Origin: Sphaerobacter thermophilus DSM 20745
GTDB lineage: Bacteria; Chloroflexota; Chloroflexia; Thermomicrobiales; Thermomicrobiaceae
Length of the DNA: 64,000 bases
Assembly: GCF_000024985.1 (NCBI RefSeq)
Contig: NC_013524.1
Span: 620,001 to 684,000, forward strand
Reading direction: 5' to 3'
In this document: in pieces, positions 46,245-54,316 of the stretch
Position numbering within the stretch: position 1 is the first letter of the stretch
Layout of the letters: every line of letters starts with the position of its first letter
Translations under genes and position numbers: made by a program
Notes under the pieces: model-generated
The model's input: the letters and a program-made list of their open reading frames with translations, nothing else
Told to the model about the DNA's origin: nothing
The model's database searches: none

Positions 46245-47146
46245 AGCAGCAGGCCCAGAGCAAGCAATGCGCCGAAGAGCAGGTGGAGCTGGCTCGTGCG
46301 CTTGAGTATCGGGTTCAGGGCGGTGCCGGTCGCGCCGCCGAGCGTGGTCCGGACCAGTGCAATACCCAACGGCAGCGAGAGCCACGACAGCAGCACCCAG
46401 GCGCTGGCGGCGCCGGTCAACCACAACAGCAGCGGGACGAGATAAGCGACAAAGGCGAAGAGGGCGTACTGGACCCGGCTCGCGCGGGCGCCGATCCGCA
46501 CCGCCAGGGTGCGCTTCCCGGCGGCACGGTCGGTGTCGATGTCCCGCAGGTTGTTGATGACCAGGATGTTCGTCACCAGCAGCCCGACCGGCACCGAGAC
46601 GGCGAGCGAGAGCGCGTCGACGGTGCCGGACTGGAGGTAGGCACTGCCGGTGACGGCGATCACGCCGAAGAAGATGAAGACGAAGAGGTCGCCCAGCCCG
46701 TGGTAGCCGAACGGCCAGGGGCCGCCGGTGTATGCCCACCCGCAGAGGATCGACAGCAGACCGATCACCAGGATCGGCCAGCCACCGACCATGACCAGGT
46801 AGAGGCCGACCAGGGCGGCAGCGCCGAAGGTCAGGATCGTCGCCCGCTTCATCTGCTCGGGCGTCACCAGCCCGCGCTGCGTGACCCGCACCGGGCCCAG
46901 CCGCTGAGCGGTGTCGGCGCCCCTGTGGAAGTCGGACAGGTCGTTGGCGTAATTGGTACCGATCTGGATCAGCACGGCGGCCACCAGCGCGGCCAGGAAC
47001 GGGAGCGGGCGGAAGGCGCCGGCGGCCACCCCGGCCGCAGTTCCGACCAGCACCGGCGCGATCGCGGCCGGCAGCGTCGGCAACCGCGCGGCCATCACCC
47101 ACACCTTGATCCGACTCGGCGGTGTCAGCGTCCCGCTCTGCTGCAT
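46241..47146 (-). CDS. menA: 1,4-Dihydroxy-2-naphthoate polyprenyltransferase
   Basis: UbiA-superfamily membrane enzyme attaching the isoprenoid tail to the naphthoquinol head group. The first aspartate-rich motif is in QIGTNYANDLSDFHRGADT (about 62-78) and the second in INNLRDIDTDRAAGKRTLAV (about 195-215). Around nine hydrophobic segments span 301 residues. It begins with MQQSGTLTPPSRIKVWVMAARLPT in a standard arrangement. Downstream menC overlaps it by 4 bp; upstream menB is 170 bp away, with a degenerate CCCTC/GAGGG repeat in the gap. Confidence 0.95.
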   Translation of the reverse strand: MQQSGTLTPPSRIKVWVMAARLPTLPAAIAPVLVGTAAGVAAGAFRPLPFLAALVAAVLIQIGTNYANDLSDFHRGADTAQRLGPVRVTQRGLVTPEQMKRATILTFGAAALVGLYLVMVGGWPILVIGLLSILCGWAYTGGPWPFGYHGLGDLFVFIFFGVIAVTGSAYLQSGTVDALSLAVSVPVGLLVTNILVINNLRDIDTDRAAGKRTLAVRIGARASRVQYALFAFVAYLVPLLLWLTGAASAWVLLSWLSLPLGIALVRTTLGGATGTALNPILKRTSQLHLLFGALLALGLLL

Positions 47147-47194
47147 CTGTGATCGGCCCTCACTCCTCAGCCCTCATTGCTCCCAGGGGCAGTC

Positions 47195-47254
47195 TCCCCT
47201 CCCCCCTTCCCTCCTCTCGGACGGAGCCCACGAGGGGAGAGGGGGAGAAGACAG
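47195..47254. repeat. Degenerate CCCCTCC/GGAGAGGGGG repeat in menB-menA gap
   Basis: Imperfect inverted CCCCTCCCC and GAGGGGAGAGGGGGAG arms around CGGACGGAGCCCACGA. The same inner words (CGGACAGAGCCCACCA) occur at 48.2 kb, so these form a sub-variant of the family. Confidence 0.65.
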
Positions 47255-47316
47255 GCCGGGCAAGGCTCCATGCGATGCCCGCGTGCCCGATCGCGCCGCC
47301 CTCACCCGCGTCAATC

Positions 47317-48144
47317 CTACGGAAAGCGTGGGAACTTGGAGAAGTCGGGCTTGCGCTTCTCGATGAAGGCGTCGCGTCCCTCCTTGGCCTCATCGGTCAG
47401 GTAGTAGAGCAGCGTCGCGTCGCCCGCGAGCTGCTGCAGTCCCGCCAGGCCGTCGGTGTCGGCGTTGAACGCCGCTTTGAGGAAGCGGATCGCCGTCGGG
47501 CTCTTCTCCAGGATCTCGCGCGCCCACTGCACCGCCTCCTCCTCCAGCCGCTCCAGCGGGACGACGGTGTTCACCAGGCCCATCTCGAGCGCTTCCTGGG
47601 CGGTGTACTGACGGCAGAGGTACCAGATCTCGCGCGCCTTCTTGTGCCCGACGACCCGGGCGAGATAGGTCGCACCATACCCGGCGTCGAAGCTGCCGAC
47701 CTTGGGGCCGGTCTGGCCGAAGATTGCGTTGTCCGCGGCGATGGTCAGGTCGCAGAGCAGGTGGAGCACGTGGCCGCCGCCGATCGCATAGCCGGCCACG
47801 ACCGCGATCACCGGCTTGGGCAGGAGCCGGATCTGCCGCTGGACATCGAGGATGTTGAGCCGCGGAATCCCCTGGTCATCGACGTAGCCACCATCGCCCC
47901 GGACCTTCTGATCACCGCCGGAGCAGAACGCCTTGTCCCCCTCGCCGGTCAGGAGCACCACCCCGATCGTCGGGTCCTCCCGCGCGTGGTGGAACGCATC
48001 GGACATCTCGAACACCGTCAGCGGCCGGAACGCGTTGCGGACCTCCGGCCGGTTGATGGTGATCTTGGCGATCCCCTCCCCCTCGGCCCGCTCGTAACGG
48101 ATATCGGTGTACTGCTTGATCGGTACCCAGGTGACTCCGCTCAT
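47317..48144 (-). CDS. menB: 1,4-Dihydroxy-2-naphthoyl-CoA synthase
   Basis: Crotonase-fold ring-closing enzyme of 275 residues. Characteristic segments: [85 protein letters not shown] and the C-terminal [20 protein letters not shown]. The QTGPKVG form is the one found in bicarbonate-dependent MenB enzymes. ATG at 48144 follows GGAGGAGG; an ATG eight codons upstream lies in repeat sequence. Distinct from the crotonase protein at 27.7 kb. Confidence 0.96.
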   Translation of the reverse strand: MSGVTWVPIKQYTDIRYERAEGEGIAKITINRPEVRNAFRPLTVFEMSDAFHHAREDPTIGVVLLTGEGDKAFCSGGDQKVRGDGGYVDDQGIPRLNILDVQRQIRLLPKPVIAVVAGYAIGGGHVLHLLCDLTIAADNAIFGQTGPKVGSFDAGYGATYLARVVGHKKAREIWYLCRQYTAQEALEMGLVNTVVPLERLEEEAVQWAREILEKSPTAIRFLKAAFNADTDGLAGLQQLAGDATLLYYLTDEAKEGRDAFIEKRKPDFSKFPRFP

Positions 48145-48155
48145 TGGACCTCCTC

Positions 48156-48300
48156 CCTCATGCGTCATGCGTCATACGTCATCCGTCCCCTCACCCCGGC
48201 TCCCTCTCGGACAGAGCCCACCAGGAGAGAGGAGAGCACGTCGTCACGATGTTCCCCCTCTCCCAACGTTGGGAGAGAGGGTCAGGGGGTGAGGGCCGCT
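48156..48300. repeat. CGTCAT-word and CCCTCTCCC palindromic repeats between GNAT gene and menB
   Basis: 48157-48186 is a CGTCATGCGTCATACGTCAT run. 48188-48230 and 48254-48298 are two members of the CCCTCTCCCAACGTTGGG family facing each other, closed by CCCTCACCCC and its complement. The 164-bp gap holds nothing else. Confidence 0.8.
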
Positions 48301-48308
48301 CTCGCGGC

Positions 48309-48890
48309 TCACTTCCCCCGCTCCCACTCGTCAGCCAGGAGGGCATAGATCAACGTGTCGCGCAGCGCGCCGGACGGCGTAATGGCCTCGCTGCGCAGGC
48401 GGGCCTCCAGCCGGTACCCGGCGCGCTCGGCAACCCGGGCGCTGCGGGCATTGTTCGCGTCGCAGCGGATCTCGACTCGCCGCGCGCCGAGGGTTTCGAA
48501 GGCGAAGCGGGTGATGCCGCGCACCGCTTCGGTTACGTACCCCTGCCCCTCGTACCGGGTCCGCACCCAGTAGCCGATCTCCATCTTGGGCACCCGCCAG
48601 TCGATGCGGTGCAGGCCGCTGCTGCCCACGAAGGCGCCGGTCGTCTTCTCGTACAGATGCAACCGGAGCTCAGTGCGGGTCAGGAAGTCGGCCCGCGCCT
48701 GGCGGATGTTCGCTTCAGTGTCGTCCACGCTCGGCACCGGGTGGACCCACTCCATCCAGGGACGCAGCCGGTCGAGCGACTCCAGGATCGCGGCGTTCAC
48801 CTCCGCGCCGTCGCCCGGCAACGGCGCCCGGATCAGCAGCCGCTCCGTCTCGAACTGCTCCGGAAAATCGCGCAGGATGGGTGGGATCAT
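48309..48890 (-). CDS. GNAT N-acetyltransferase (RimJ/RimL type)
   Basis: Acetyl-CoA-dependent acetyltransferase of 193 residues. It opens FETERLLIRAPLPGDGAEVN, has the beta4 segment MEIGYWVRTRYEGQGYVTEA with the acetyl-CoA pyrophosphate loop (RYEGQGY), and RRVEIRCDANNARSARVAER followed by GYRLEARLR, which are hallmarks of the RimJ/RimL group. ATG at 48890 is preferred; the frame is open 62 codons further but overlaps the DUF2283 gene. It has no evident role in menaquinone synthesis despite its place inside the men cluster. Confidence 0.93.
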   Translation of the reverse strand: MIPPILRDFPEQFETERLLIRAPLPGDGAEVNAAILESLDRLRPWMEWVHPVPSVDDTEANIRQARADFLTRTELRLHLYEKTTGAFVGSSGLHRIDWRVPKMEIGYWVRTRYEGQGYVTEAVRGITRFAFETLGARRVEIRCDANNARSARVAERAGYRLEARLRSEAITPSGALRDTLIYALLADEWERGK

Positions 48891-48948
48891 GAGATGCCTT
48901 CGCTTCCATCCACGGTAGGTTCGACCCGGACCAAACGCCTCCCCCGGC

Positions 48949-49167
48949 TCATCGCTCCAGGGAGAGACTCGCCAGCGGCAACTCCACCGCCTCGAGGCGC
49001 GACAGATCAGCGACCTGGCTGGCATGGTCGATATCGATGCCAACGAGCCGGCCCTCCGCGTCGAAGTCCAGCACAACGCCGGGCGCGACCTCGCGCGACT
49101 CTGCGCTGGGCCGCTCGGCCAGATCGATGTAGAGCGAGTCGGTCTCGGGGTAGTAATGGAACTTCAC
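48949..49167 (-). CDS. DUF2283 family small protein, probable antitoxin partner
   Basis: 72-residue beta-rich protein with the DUF2283 pattern FHYYPETDSLYIDLAERPSA, then REVAPGVVLDFDAEGRLVGI and EIDHAS-like IDIDHASQVADL. GTG at 49167 follows AAGGAGG and overlaps the stop of the upstream small reading frame as GTGA. In many genomes DUF2283 genes are the second gene of small toxin-antitoxin-like pairs; here the first gene carries a stop codon. Confidence 0.88.
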   Translation of the reverse strand: MKFHYYPETDSLYIDLAERPSAESREVAPGVVLDFDAEGRLVGIDIDHASQVADLSRLEAVELPLASLSLER

Positions 49168-49403
49168 GGCTGGACCTCCTTGAAACCGCGATCGGGGAAG
49201 GCATTGTGCACGGTCTCGCCGTCCTCGAGCGTCACCACACGCAGATACTTCTAGAGCTCGGGCACCCAGATCCAATATCGAACTCGTCCGTCACCCTGCA
49301 CCTCGCGGTGCGCCGGATTGCGCAGCGCCTCCTCACACCACTCACGCCGGATATAGGGCCGCTTCCGCAAGACCTGCTCTTCAAAATACCGCGTCGTCTT
49401 CAC
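49164..49403 (-). pseudogene. Small toxin-like gene interrupted by an in-frame TAG
   Basis: An 80-codon frame begins GTG at 49403, overlapping the menH stop as GTGA, and reads MKTTRYFEEQVLRKRPYIRR onward. Codon 51 is TAG (49253-49251). After it the same frame continues KYLRVVTLEDGETVHNAF and PDRGFKEVQP to a TGA that overlaps the DUF2283 start. The continuity of sense on both sides shows one ancestral gene; both halves resemble the small basic proteins usually paired with DUF2283. Most simply it is a disabled toxin; readthrough or a sequencing error are alternatives. Confidence 0.75.
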
Positions 49404-50233
49404 GTCCGAGCCGGTCGCTCCCTCTTCTCCACCAGGAACCCCAGCACCGCCTCGACAAACGCCTCAGGCTGCTCCAGGTGCGGGGCATGCCCGGCGTCGG
49501 GGATGATCCTGACCGTCGCCTGCGGCATGGCGCCCGCCATGGCGCGACTGATCTCCACGTATTTTCCGTCAAGCTCCCCGGCGATGAGCAACACCGGCAC
49601 AGCGATCTCACCCAGGCGGTCGTGCACCGGCGCCATGGCCCCGGCGCCCATGCCGCGCAGGCTATTGGCGAGGCCGCGTGGGGTGTGGCTGAGACGCTGC
49701 GCTCGCAGGCGCGCCCGCGTCGCCTCCGGCAGCCGCTGCTGGCTGGCGAAGAGGGGCAATCGCTCCCAGGCATCGACGAAGGCTTGCAGCCCCTCACGCT
49801 CGATCCGGTCGGCCAGGGCCGCATCGCTTGCCACGCGGGCCGCGCGCTCATCCGGGTCGGCGATGCCCGGCGACGCACCCTCCAGCACCAGCGCGCTCAC
49901 CCGCTCGGGCGCGGCCAGCGCCAGGTGCAGCGCCGTCCGCCCACCCATCGAATAGCCGAGCACGGCAGCGCGGTCGATGTCGAGCGCGTCGAGCAGCGCG
50001 ACGAGATCCGCCACGCAGCGATCCATGGCGTACCGGGCCGGGTCGGCGGGCACGTCGGAACGGCCGTGCCCGATCAGGTCGGGCGCGACCGTGTGGAAGT
50101 GCGCCTGCAAGGCGGGCAGCAGCGGCTCCCACGTGGCCGCGCTGCCGGTGAAGCCGTGGAGCAGTAGCAGCGGGGGACCGTCGCCCCCGCGCTCGACGTG
50201 GAGACGGACGCCGTTGACCGCGATCAGGCCCAC
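49400..50233 (-). CDS. menH: Alpha/beta-hydrolase, SHCHC synthase of the menaquinone pathway
   Basis: Probably eliminates pyruvate from the MenD product to give SHCHC. Alpha/beta-hydrolase fold of 277 residues: LLLLHGFTGSAATWEPL (oxyanion region), nucleophile elbow GYSMGGRTAL (Ser at about 95), acid Asp in LIAGELDGKYVEI and His in DAGHAPHLEQPEAFVEAVL. Its start overlaps the menD end by 10 bp. The position between menD and menB-side genes supports MenH over other hydrolases of the fold. Confidence 0.9.
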   Translation of the reverse strand: MGLIAVNGVRLHVERGGDGPPLLLLHGFTGSAATWEPLLPALQAHFHTVAPDLIGHGRSDVPADPARYAMDRCVADLVALLDALDIDRAAVLGYSMGGRTALHLALAAPERVSALVLEGASPGIADPDERAARVASDAALADRIEREGLQAFVDAWERLPLFASQQRLPEATRARLRAQRLSHTPRGLANSLRGMGAGAMAPVHDRLGEIAVPVLLIAGELDGKYVEISRAMAGAMPQATVRIIPDAGHAPHLEQPEAFVEAVLGFLVEKRERPART

Positions 50234-52002
50234 GCCGGCACCTCACCCGCCAGCGCGGCCGACACCGCGCGCCACATCTCGCGGTGGAGCGCCACGTTCC
50301 GCTCCCGGTCGGTCGGCACCTCGACGATGCTCAGACCCGACGCCGCGACGCCTTGCGCAACGGCCTCCCGGAAGGCGTCCCAGGTCGCGATCCGGGTGTA
50401 CGCCGCACCGTAGAGGTCGGCCACGGGGCGGAAATCGAGGCCATGGGGCGTGCCGAAGAGCGCCTCGAAGTGCTCCGGATAGGCGGCCTGGGGCAGGAAG
50501 GAGAAGATCCCACCGCCGTCGTTGTTGAACAGGACGATGGTCGCGCTCAGGTCGTGCAGCTTCGCGGCCAGCAGGCCGTTCATGTCGTGGTAGAAGGAGA
50601 TGTCGCCGATCGCCAGCACCAGCGGTCCGTCGCTGGCGGCCGCGGCGCCGAGCGCGCTGGAGATCACGCCGTCGATGCCGTTGGCGCCCCGGTTTGCCAG
50701 GAAACGGATCGCCCGCTGGCTCCGAGGGAAGAAGGTATCGAGGTCCCGCACCGGCATGCTGTTCCCGGCGAACAGGGTGCTCCCCTCCGGCAGCAGCGCG
50801 GCAAGTTCGGCGAAGACCTTACCCTCGAACAATTCGTCCATTCCGGCCAGCCGCTGCGCGATCGCGCCGCGAGCGGCGCGGTCGGCCTGCTGCCAGGTGG
50901 TGAGCCAGGTGGGTCGGCCCTCACCCCCCGACCCCCTCTCCCAATGCTGGGAGAGGGGGAGATCCGTAAGCGCGGAGCAGAGGTGGGTGGGCGAGGCGTG
51001 GACGACCTCGGCAGCGAGGAGTGCGGGATCCTCCCAGCCGTCGCCACCGTCGACCACGATGTGCCGCGCGGCCGGGTGGCGCTGCAGGTAGAGCAGCACC
51101 GGCTTGGATGTCGGCATGGCGCCGAAGCGCAGCACCAGATCGGGCGCCAGGCGCTCGACGAGCGCCGGGTCGCGCAGGAACGCATCGTAGGCGTCGAGCA
51201 CGACATCGTCCACGTGCGGCCCACAGCGCACGTGCGATAGCGGGTCGGCCAACACCGGGAAGCCGAGCGCGCGAGCAAGCCCAACCACCGCCGGACCGAG
51301 GTCCGGGTCTGTCTGCGGCCCGCAGACGATCAATCCCCGCCGGGCGGCGGCCAGCTCCTTCGCCAGAGCCTGCACCGTCGCCGGGTCGGGCACGCGCGGG
51401 GCACGCGAGACCGTGATACCCGTCGCCACGCCCTCGGCGGGCGCATCCTCCTCCGGTGACAGCGGCATGAGCGGCTCGCGGAAGGGGAAGTTGAGGTGCA
51501 CCGGGCCGGCCGGGTCAGCGAGCGCGGTGGCGGCGGCGCGTGCGGCGAGCATACGGGCGTATCGCAGCATGCCGGGCGTCGCCTCCGGCGGGGCCGCATC
51601 AACGAACCACTTCACGTTGCTGCCGAAGAGATGAATCTGATCGATGGCCTGCGGCGCGCCGACATCGCGCAGCTCGTGCGGGCGGTCGGCCGTCAGCAAC
51701 AGCAGCGGCACCCGGGCATAGCGGGCCTCGACCACAGCGGGGAGGAAGTTCGCCGCCGCCGTTCCGGAAGAGCAAACGACCGCGACCGGCTCGCGCCGCG
51801 CCTTGGCCATGCCGAGCGCGAAGAAGGCGGCCGAGCGCTCGTCCAGGTGCAGCCAGAGGCGGATGTCCGGATGGCGCGCCAGCATCACCGCCAGCGGCGT
51901 GGAGCGGGAGCCGGGCGCGAAGACCACGTGGCGCACCCCCGCCCGGGCGAGCTCGTCCACGAAGGCACCGACGTAGGTGAACAAGACCTGCTCGTGCGTC
52001 AC
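50224..52002 (-). CDS. menD: SEPHCHC synthase, carrying an in-frame repeat insertion
   Basis: Thiamine-diphosphate enzyme joining isochorismate and 2-oxoglutarate. Start region: VDELARAGVRHVVFAPGSRS. The catalytic Glu lies in HLDERSAAFFALGMAKA, and the cofactor-binding motif is GDISFYHDMNGLLAA with NNDGGGIFSFLPQ. 592 residues is longer than the usual 550-580. At about residues 346-362 the protein reads LPLSQHWERGSGGEGR, which is a translated copy of the CCCTCTCCCAACGTTGGG palindromic repeat (50917-50964), placed between the middle and C-terminal domains. GTG at 52002 overlaps the menF stop. Confidence 0.94.
   Translation of the reverse strand: MTHEQVLFTYVGAFVDELARAGVRHVVFAPGSRSTPLAVMLARHPDIRLWLHLDERSAAFFALGMAKARREPVAVVCSSGTAAANFLPAVVEARYARVPLLLLTADRPHELRDVGAPQAIDQIHLFGSNVKWFVDAAPPEATPGMLRYARMLAARAAATALADPAGPVHLNFPFREPLMPLSPEEDAPAEGVATGITVSRAPRVPDPATVQALAKELAAARRGLIVCGPQTDPDLGPAVVGLARALGFPVLADPLSHVRCGPHVDDVVLDAYDAFLRDPALVERLAPDLVLRFGAMPTSKPVLLYLQRHPAARHIVVDGGDGWEDPALLAAEVVHASPTHLCSALTDLPLSQHWERGSGGEGRPTWLTTWQQADRAARGAIAQRLAGMDELFEGKVFAELAALLPEGSTLFAGNSMPVRDLDTFFPRSQRAIRFLANRGANGIDGVISSALGAAAASDGPLVLAIGDISFYHDMNGLLAAKLHDLSATIVLFNNDGGGIFSFLPQAAYPEHFEALFGTPHGLDFRPVADLYGAAYTRIATWDAFREAVAQGVAASGLSIVEVPTDRERNVALHREMWRAVSAALAGEVPAWA
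50917..50964. repeat. CCCTCTCCC palindromic repeat inside menD coding sequence
   Basis: CCCTCACCCCCCGACC leads into CCCTCTCCCAATGCTGGG and AGAGGGGGAG, a full member of the dispersed family. Reading frame is kept through the element. Confidence 0.88.
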
Positions 52003-53429
52003 TCGGTCTCTGCCCCCTCGATCCCCAGCGCCGCGAGCATCGGCCGCAGCTTCACCGACGACTCGGCATACTCCCGCTCCGGGTCGGAGTCGCCCATGAT
52101 GCCGCAGCCGGCGAACAGCGACGCCTCGGCCCCCTCGACCAGCGCCGAGCGCAGGGCCACGGCGAACTCACCCTGACCGGAAGCATCCATCCAGCCCACC
52201 GGCGCGGCGTACCAGCCGCGATCCAGTCCCTCGTGCTCCCGGATGTAGCGCAGCGCCTCCGCGCGGGGCGTCCCGCCCACCGCCGGGGTCGGGTGCAGGC
52301 GCGCGACCAGGTCCATCAGCGTCGCTCCGTCGCGCAGCCGTGCGGTGACCGGGGTGTAGAGGTGGTGCACGTTCCGGACGGAAAGGATCTCCGGCTCGTC
52401 CGGGGTCTCGACCTCGACGCACGGACCGTCGAGCGCCGTGCGGATCGCCCGGACGACGACCGCATGCTCGGCGCGGTCCTTGGCACTGGCGAGCAGCGCA
52501 GCGGCCAGCTCCCGGTCCTCCTCCGGGGTCGCCCCGCGCGGGATCGACCCGGCCAGGCTGGCGACACGGACTGTCCGGCCGTCCAGCCGCACCAGGCGCT
52601 CGGGCGTGGCGCCCAGGAAAACCCGCTCGCCCCGGGCCACGGCGAAGACGTAGCAGCTTGGATAGGCATCGCGCAGCCGCCGGAGCGCCGCCTCGACATC
52701 GAACGGCTCCTCAGCCTCGACCCGCACCTCCCGCGCGAGCACCACCTTCTCCAGATCGCCACGGCGAACCGCCGCTGCAGCCTGGGCGACGGCGGTGAGG
52801 AAACGGGGGACGGCCCTCACCCCCTGCCCCCCTCTCCCAACGTTGGGAGAGGGGGAATCCGGCGCCGACTGCGTGCTGGGCATTCCGTCGTGCTCAATGC
52901 TCCCCTCTCCCAAGGTTGGGAGAGGGGTCGGGGGTGAGGGGTGCCGATCCCCCACCACCACATTCACACGCCGCCAGCACTCGCCGCCCTGCAGAGTGAG
53001 CGTCTGGCGCGGGAGGATGAGGCGAGCGTCAGGGAAGCCGCACCAGCGGGGAGTGGATGGGCGCTCGGGATCGAAGGCGAAGCCGCCGATGACGGTCGGG
53101 CCGGGCCCGTCGCCAACGATCAGCGCCCCATCGAGGAGCGCGCGCCAGGCCGCGTCCGCCGCCGCGAAGCGCTCCGGACCGGTCGGCTCGATGACATGGG
53201 CGGCGCCGACCCCGACCAGGGCGAAGTCCGCGTCAGGTTGGAGCCAGAGGCAGCGGTCACTCGCCGTGGCCGCCTGAGCGAAGACATCGATCGGATCCTC
53301 CGCAGCGACCCGCTCGCTCCAGCTCACCAGGACCGGCGCGCCGCGCTCGGCGGCCAACCGGCGGGCCCGCGCCAGGAGCGGCGCCAGCACCTGCTCCGTG
53401 TCGATCCGCTCTGTCACATCGAGGGCCAC
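51999..53429 (-). CDS. menF: Isochorismate synthase, carrying a double in-frame repeat insertion
   Basis: Chorismate-binding enzyme feeding menaquinone synthesis, 476 residues. The catalytic C-terminal domain has GDLEKVVLAREVRVEAEEPF, FLGATPERLVRLDGRTVRV, SLAGSIPRGATPEEDRELA, HLYTPVTARL, HPTPAVGGTPRAEAL and GYFMDASGQGEF-like GWMDASGQGEFAVALRSA. Between the N-terminal and catalytic domains (about residues 163-205) a stretch including PTPLPTLGEGS and DSPSPNVGRGGQGVRA corresponds to two copies of the CCCTCTCCCAACGTTGGG repeat. The start overlaps the tetR-family gene by 16 bp. Confidence 0.93.
   Translation of the reverse strand: MALDVTERIDTEQVLAPLLARARRLAAERGAPVLVSWSERVAAEDPIDVFAQAATASDRCLWLQPDADFALVGVGAAHVIEPTGPERFAAADAAWRALLDGALIVGDGPGPTVIGGFAFDPERPSTPRWCGFPDARLILPRQTLTLQGGECWRRVNVVVGDRHPSPPTPLPTLGEGSIEHDGMPSTQSAPDSPSPNVGRGGQGVRAVPRFLTAVAQAAAAVRRGDLEKVVLAREVRVEAEEPFDVEAALRRLRDAYPSCYVFAVARGERVFLGATPERLVRLDGRTVRVASLAGSIPRGATPEEDRELAAALLASAKDRAEHAVVVRAIRTALDGPCVEVETPDEPEILSVRNVHHLYTPVTARLRDGATLMDLVARLHPTPAVGGTPRAEALRYIREHEGLDRGWYAAPVGWMDASGQGEFAVALRSALVEGAEASLFAGCGIMGDSDPEREYAESSVKLRPMLAALGIEGAETE
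52812..52942. repeat. Two CCCTCTCCC palindromic repeats inside menF coding sequence
   Basis: Two palindromes (cores CCCTCTCCCAACGTTGGG and CCCTCTCCCAAGGTTGGG) face each other about 45 bp apart, with CCCTCACCCCC and GGGGGTGAGGGG at the outer ends, the same paired design as at 36.7 and 48.2 kb, but here entirely within an open reading frame. Confidence 0.9.
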
Positions 53430-54046
53430 GACACGTCTCCTTCAGGCCCCTCGGACGGCATGCCGACACTGCGGCGGAGCAGCGCTCTGAGGGTCGGGTA
53501 GTACGACTCCAGCGGGGGTGGGTCTGGGTCGAGCAGCCAGTCGGTGACGACCTCGTTGATGGCACCGAACCAGACCAGCCCCGCAACCCGTGTGTCGACC
53601 GGCGCGATGTCGCCGCGGCGGATCCCCTCGTCCAGGTGGCGAGCGATCAGGCCGGCGAACTCTCGGTGGATCTCCAGCATCTTGGTGTTGAACTCGCGCC
53701 CGGCCCCGAGCGCGTCGACGAGGAAGAGCCGGGCCAGCGAGCGGTGCCCGCTGAAGGTGTCGAGGACCACGCGCAGCGCGGCATCCATCTTCGCCAGCGA
53801 GTCCGTCTCGGCGGCGATGGCCGCTTCGGCGCGGGTCATCAGGAGCGCCGCCATGCGGTCGAGCAGCGAGAGGAAGATGGCCTGCTTGTTCGGGAAGTGG
53901 AAGTAGACCCCGCCCTTGGAGGTGCCGGACGCCGCGGCGATCTCGTCCATAGCGGCATCCCGGTAACCCCGCCGGGCGAATATGGCGAGCGCGGCCTCCA
54001 GGATGCGCTCGCGCCGGACCTCGCTGCGCGCCTGCTCTCGCGTCAC
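53414..54046 (-). CDS. TetR-family transcriptional regulator heading the men cluster
   Basis: 210-residue repressor. Helix-turn-helix region: ILEAALAIFARRGYRDAAMD, EIAAASGTSKGGVYFHFPNK, a standard TetR signature. The C-terminal ligand-binding domain includes DTFSGHRSLARLFLVDALG and VAGLVWFGAINEVVTDWLL, resembling regulators of fatty-acid or lipid genes. GTG at 54046 has GAGGGGAG upstream. The gene overlaps menF by 16 bp and a perfect 28-bp dyad lies in its promoter, so it probably represses itself and the men genes. The effector is unknown. Confidence 0.93.
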   Translation of the reverse strand: MTREQARSEVRRERILEAALAIFARRGYRDAAMDEIAAASGTSKGGVYFHFPNKQAIFLSLLDRMAALLMTRAEAAIAAETDSLAKMDAALRVVLDTFSGHRSLARLFLVDALGAGREFNTKMLEIHREFAGLIARHLDEGIRRGDIAPVDTRVAGLVWFGAINEVVTDWLLDPDPPPLESYYPTLRALLRRSVGMPSEGPEGDVSWPSM

Positions 54047-54079
54047 ACCCCGCTCCCCTCACCCGCGGCTCTCGGCGAC

Positions 54080-54115
54080 AAAACCGACCGACGAGTCGGT
54101 CGGTTTTTCATCATA
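54080..54115 (-). promoter_or_regulatory. TetR operator and -10 box of the tetR-men operon
   Basis: Perfect dyad at 54080-54107: 13-bp arms AAAACCGACCGAC and GTCGGTCGGTTTT around GA, the shape of many TetR-family operators. Directly upstream on the minus strand is a -10-like TATGAT at 54115-54110, so the operator covers the expected transcript start. No clear -35 box. Confidence 0.8.
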
Positions 54116-54154
54116 GCAGGGAGTGGGGGTGGGGGGAAGGGGGGAGGCGAGCGC

Positions 54155-54312
54155 GTCATGCGTCACACGTCATACGTCACTCGTCATGCGTCATGCGTGT
54201 TGCGTGTTCCGTGTTGCGTACGTCGTATTGCGTAGTCCGTGCTCGGTGTCCGTGGGCGATAAGGCAGCGGTGGTCCACGAAACACGGAACACGCAATACG
54301 CAACACGCATCA
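54155..54312. repeat. CGTCAT-word run and inverted GTGTTCCGTG-word pair
   Basis: 54157-54207 is a CGTCATGCGTCACACGTCAT run. It passes into GTGTTGCGTGTTCCGTGTTG words (54200-54235), whose complements (ACGAAACACGGAACACGC) lie at 54278-54312, giving an inverted pair ending at the Nudix stop codon. Confidence 0.78.
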
Positions 54313-54316
54313 CGTC

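Noticed and set aside
45174-47102. 642-codon frame suggesting a MenA-MenC fusion
   Set aside because: The upstream two thirds is menA read in another frame (low-complexity Arg/Pro/Gly); real MenC starts at GTG 46244, coupled to the menA stop.
54197-54312. Insertion-sequence ends
   Set aside because: The inverted GTGTTCCGTG words enclose no transposase and have no visible target duplication; kept as repeats only.
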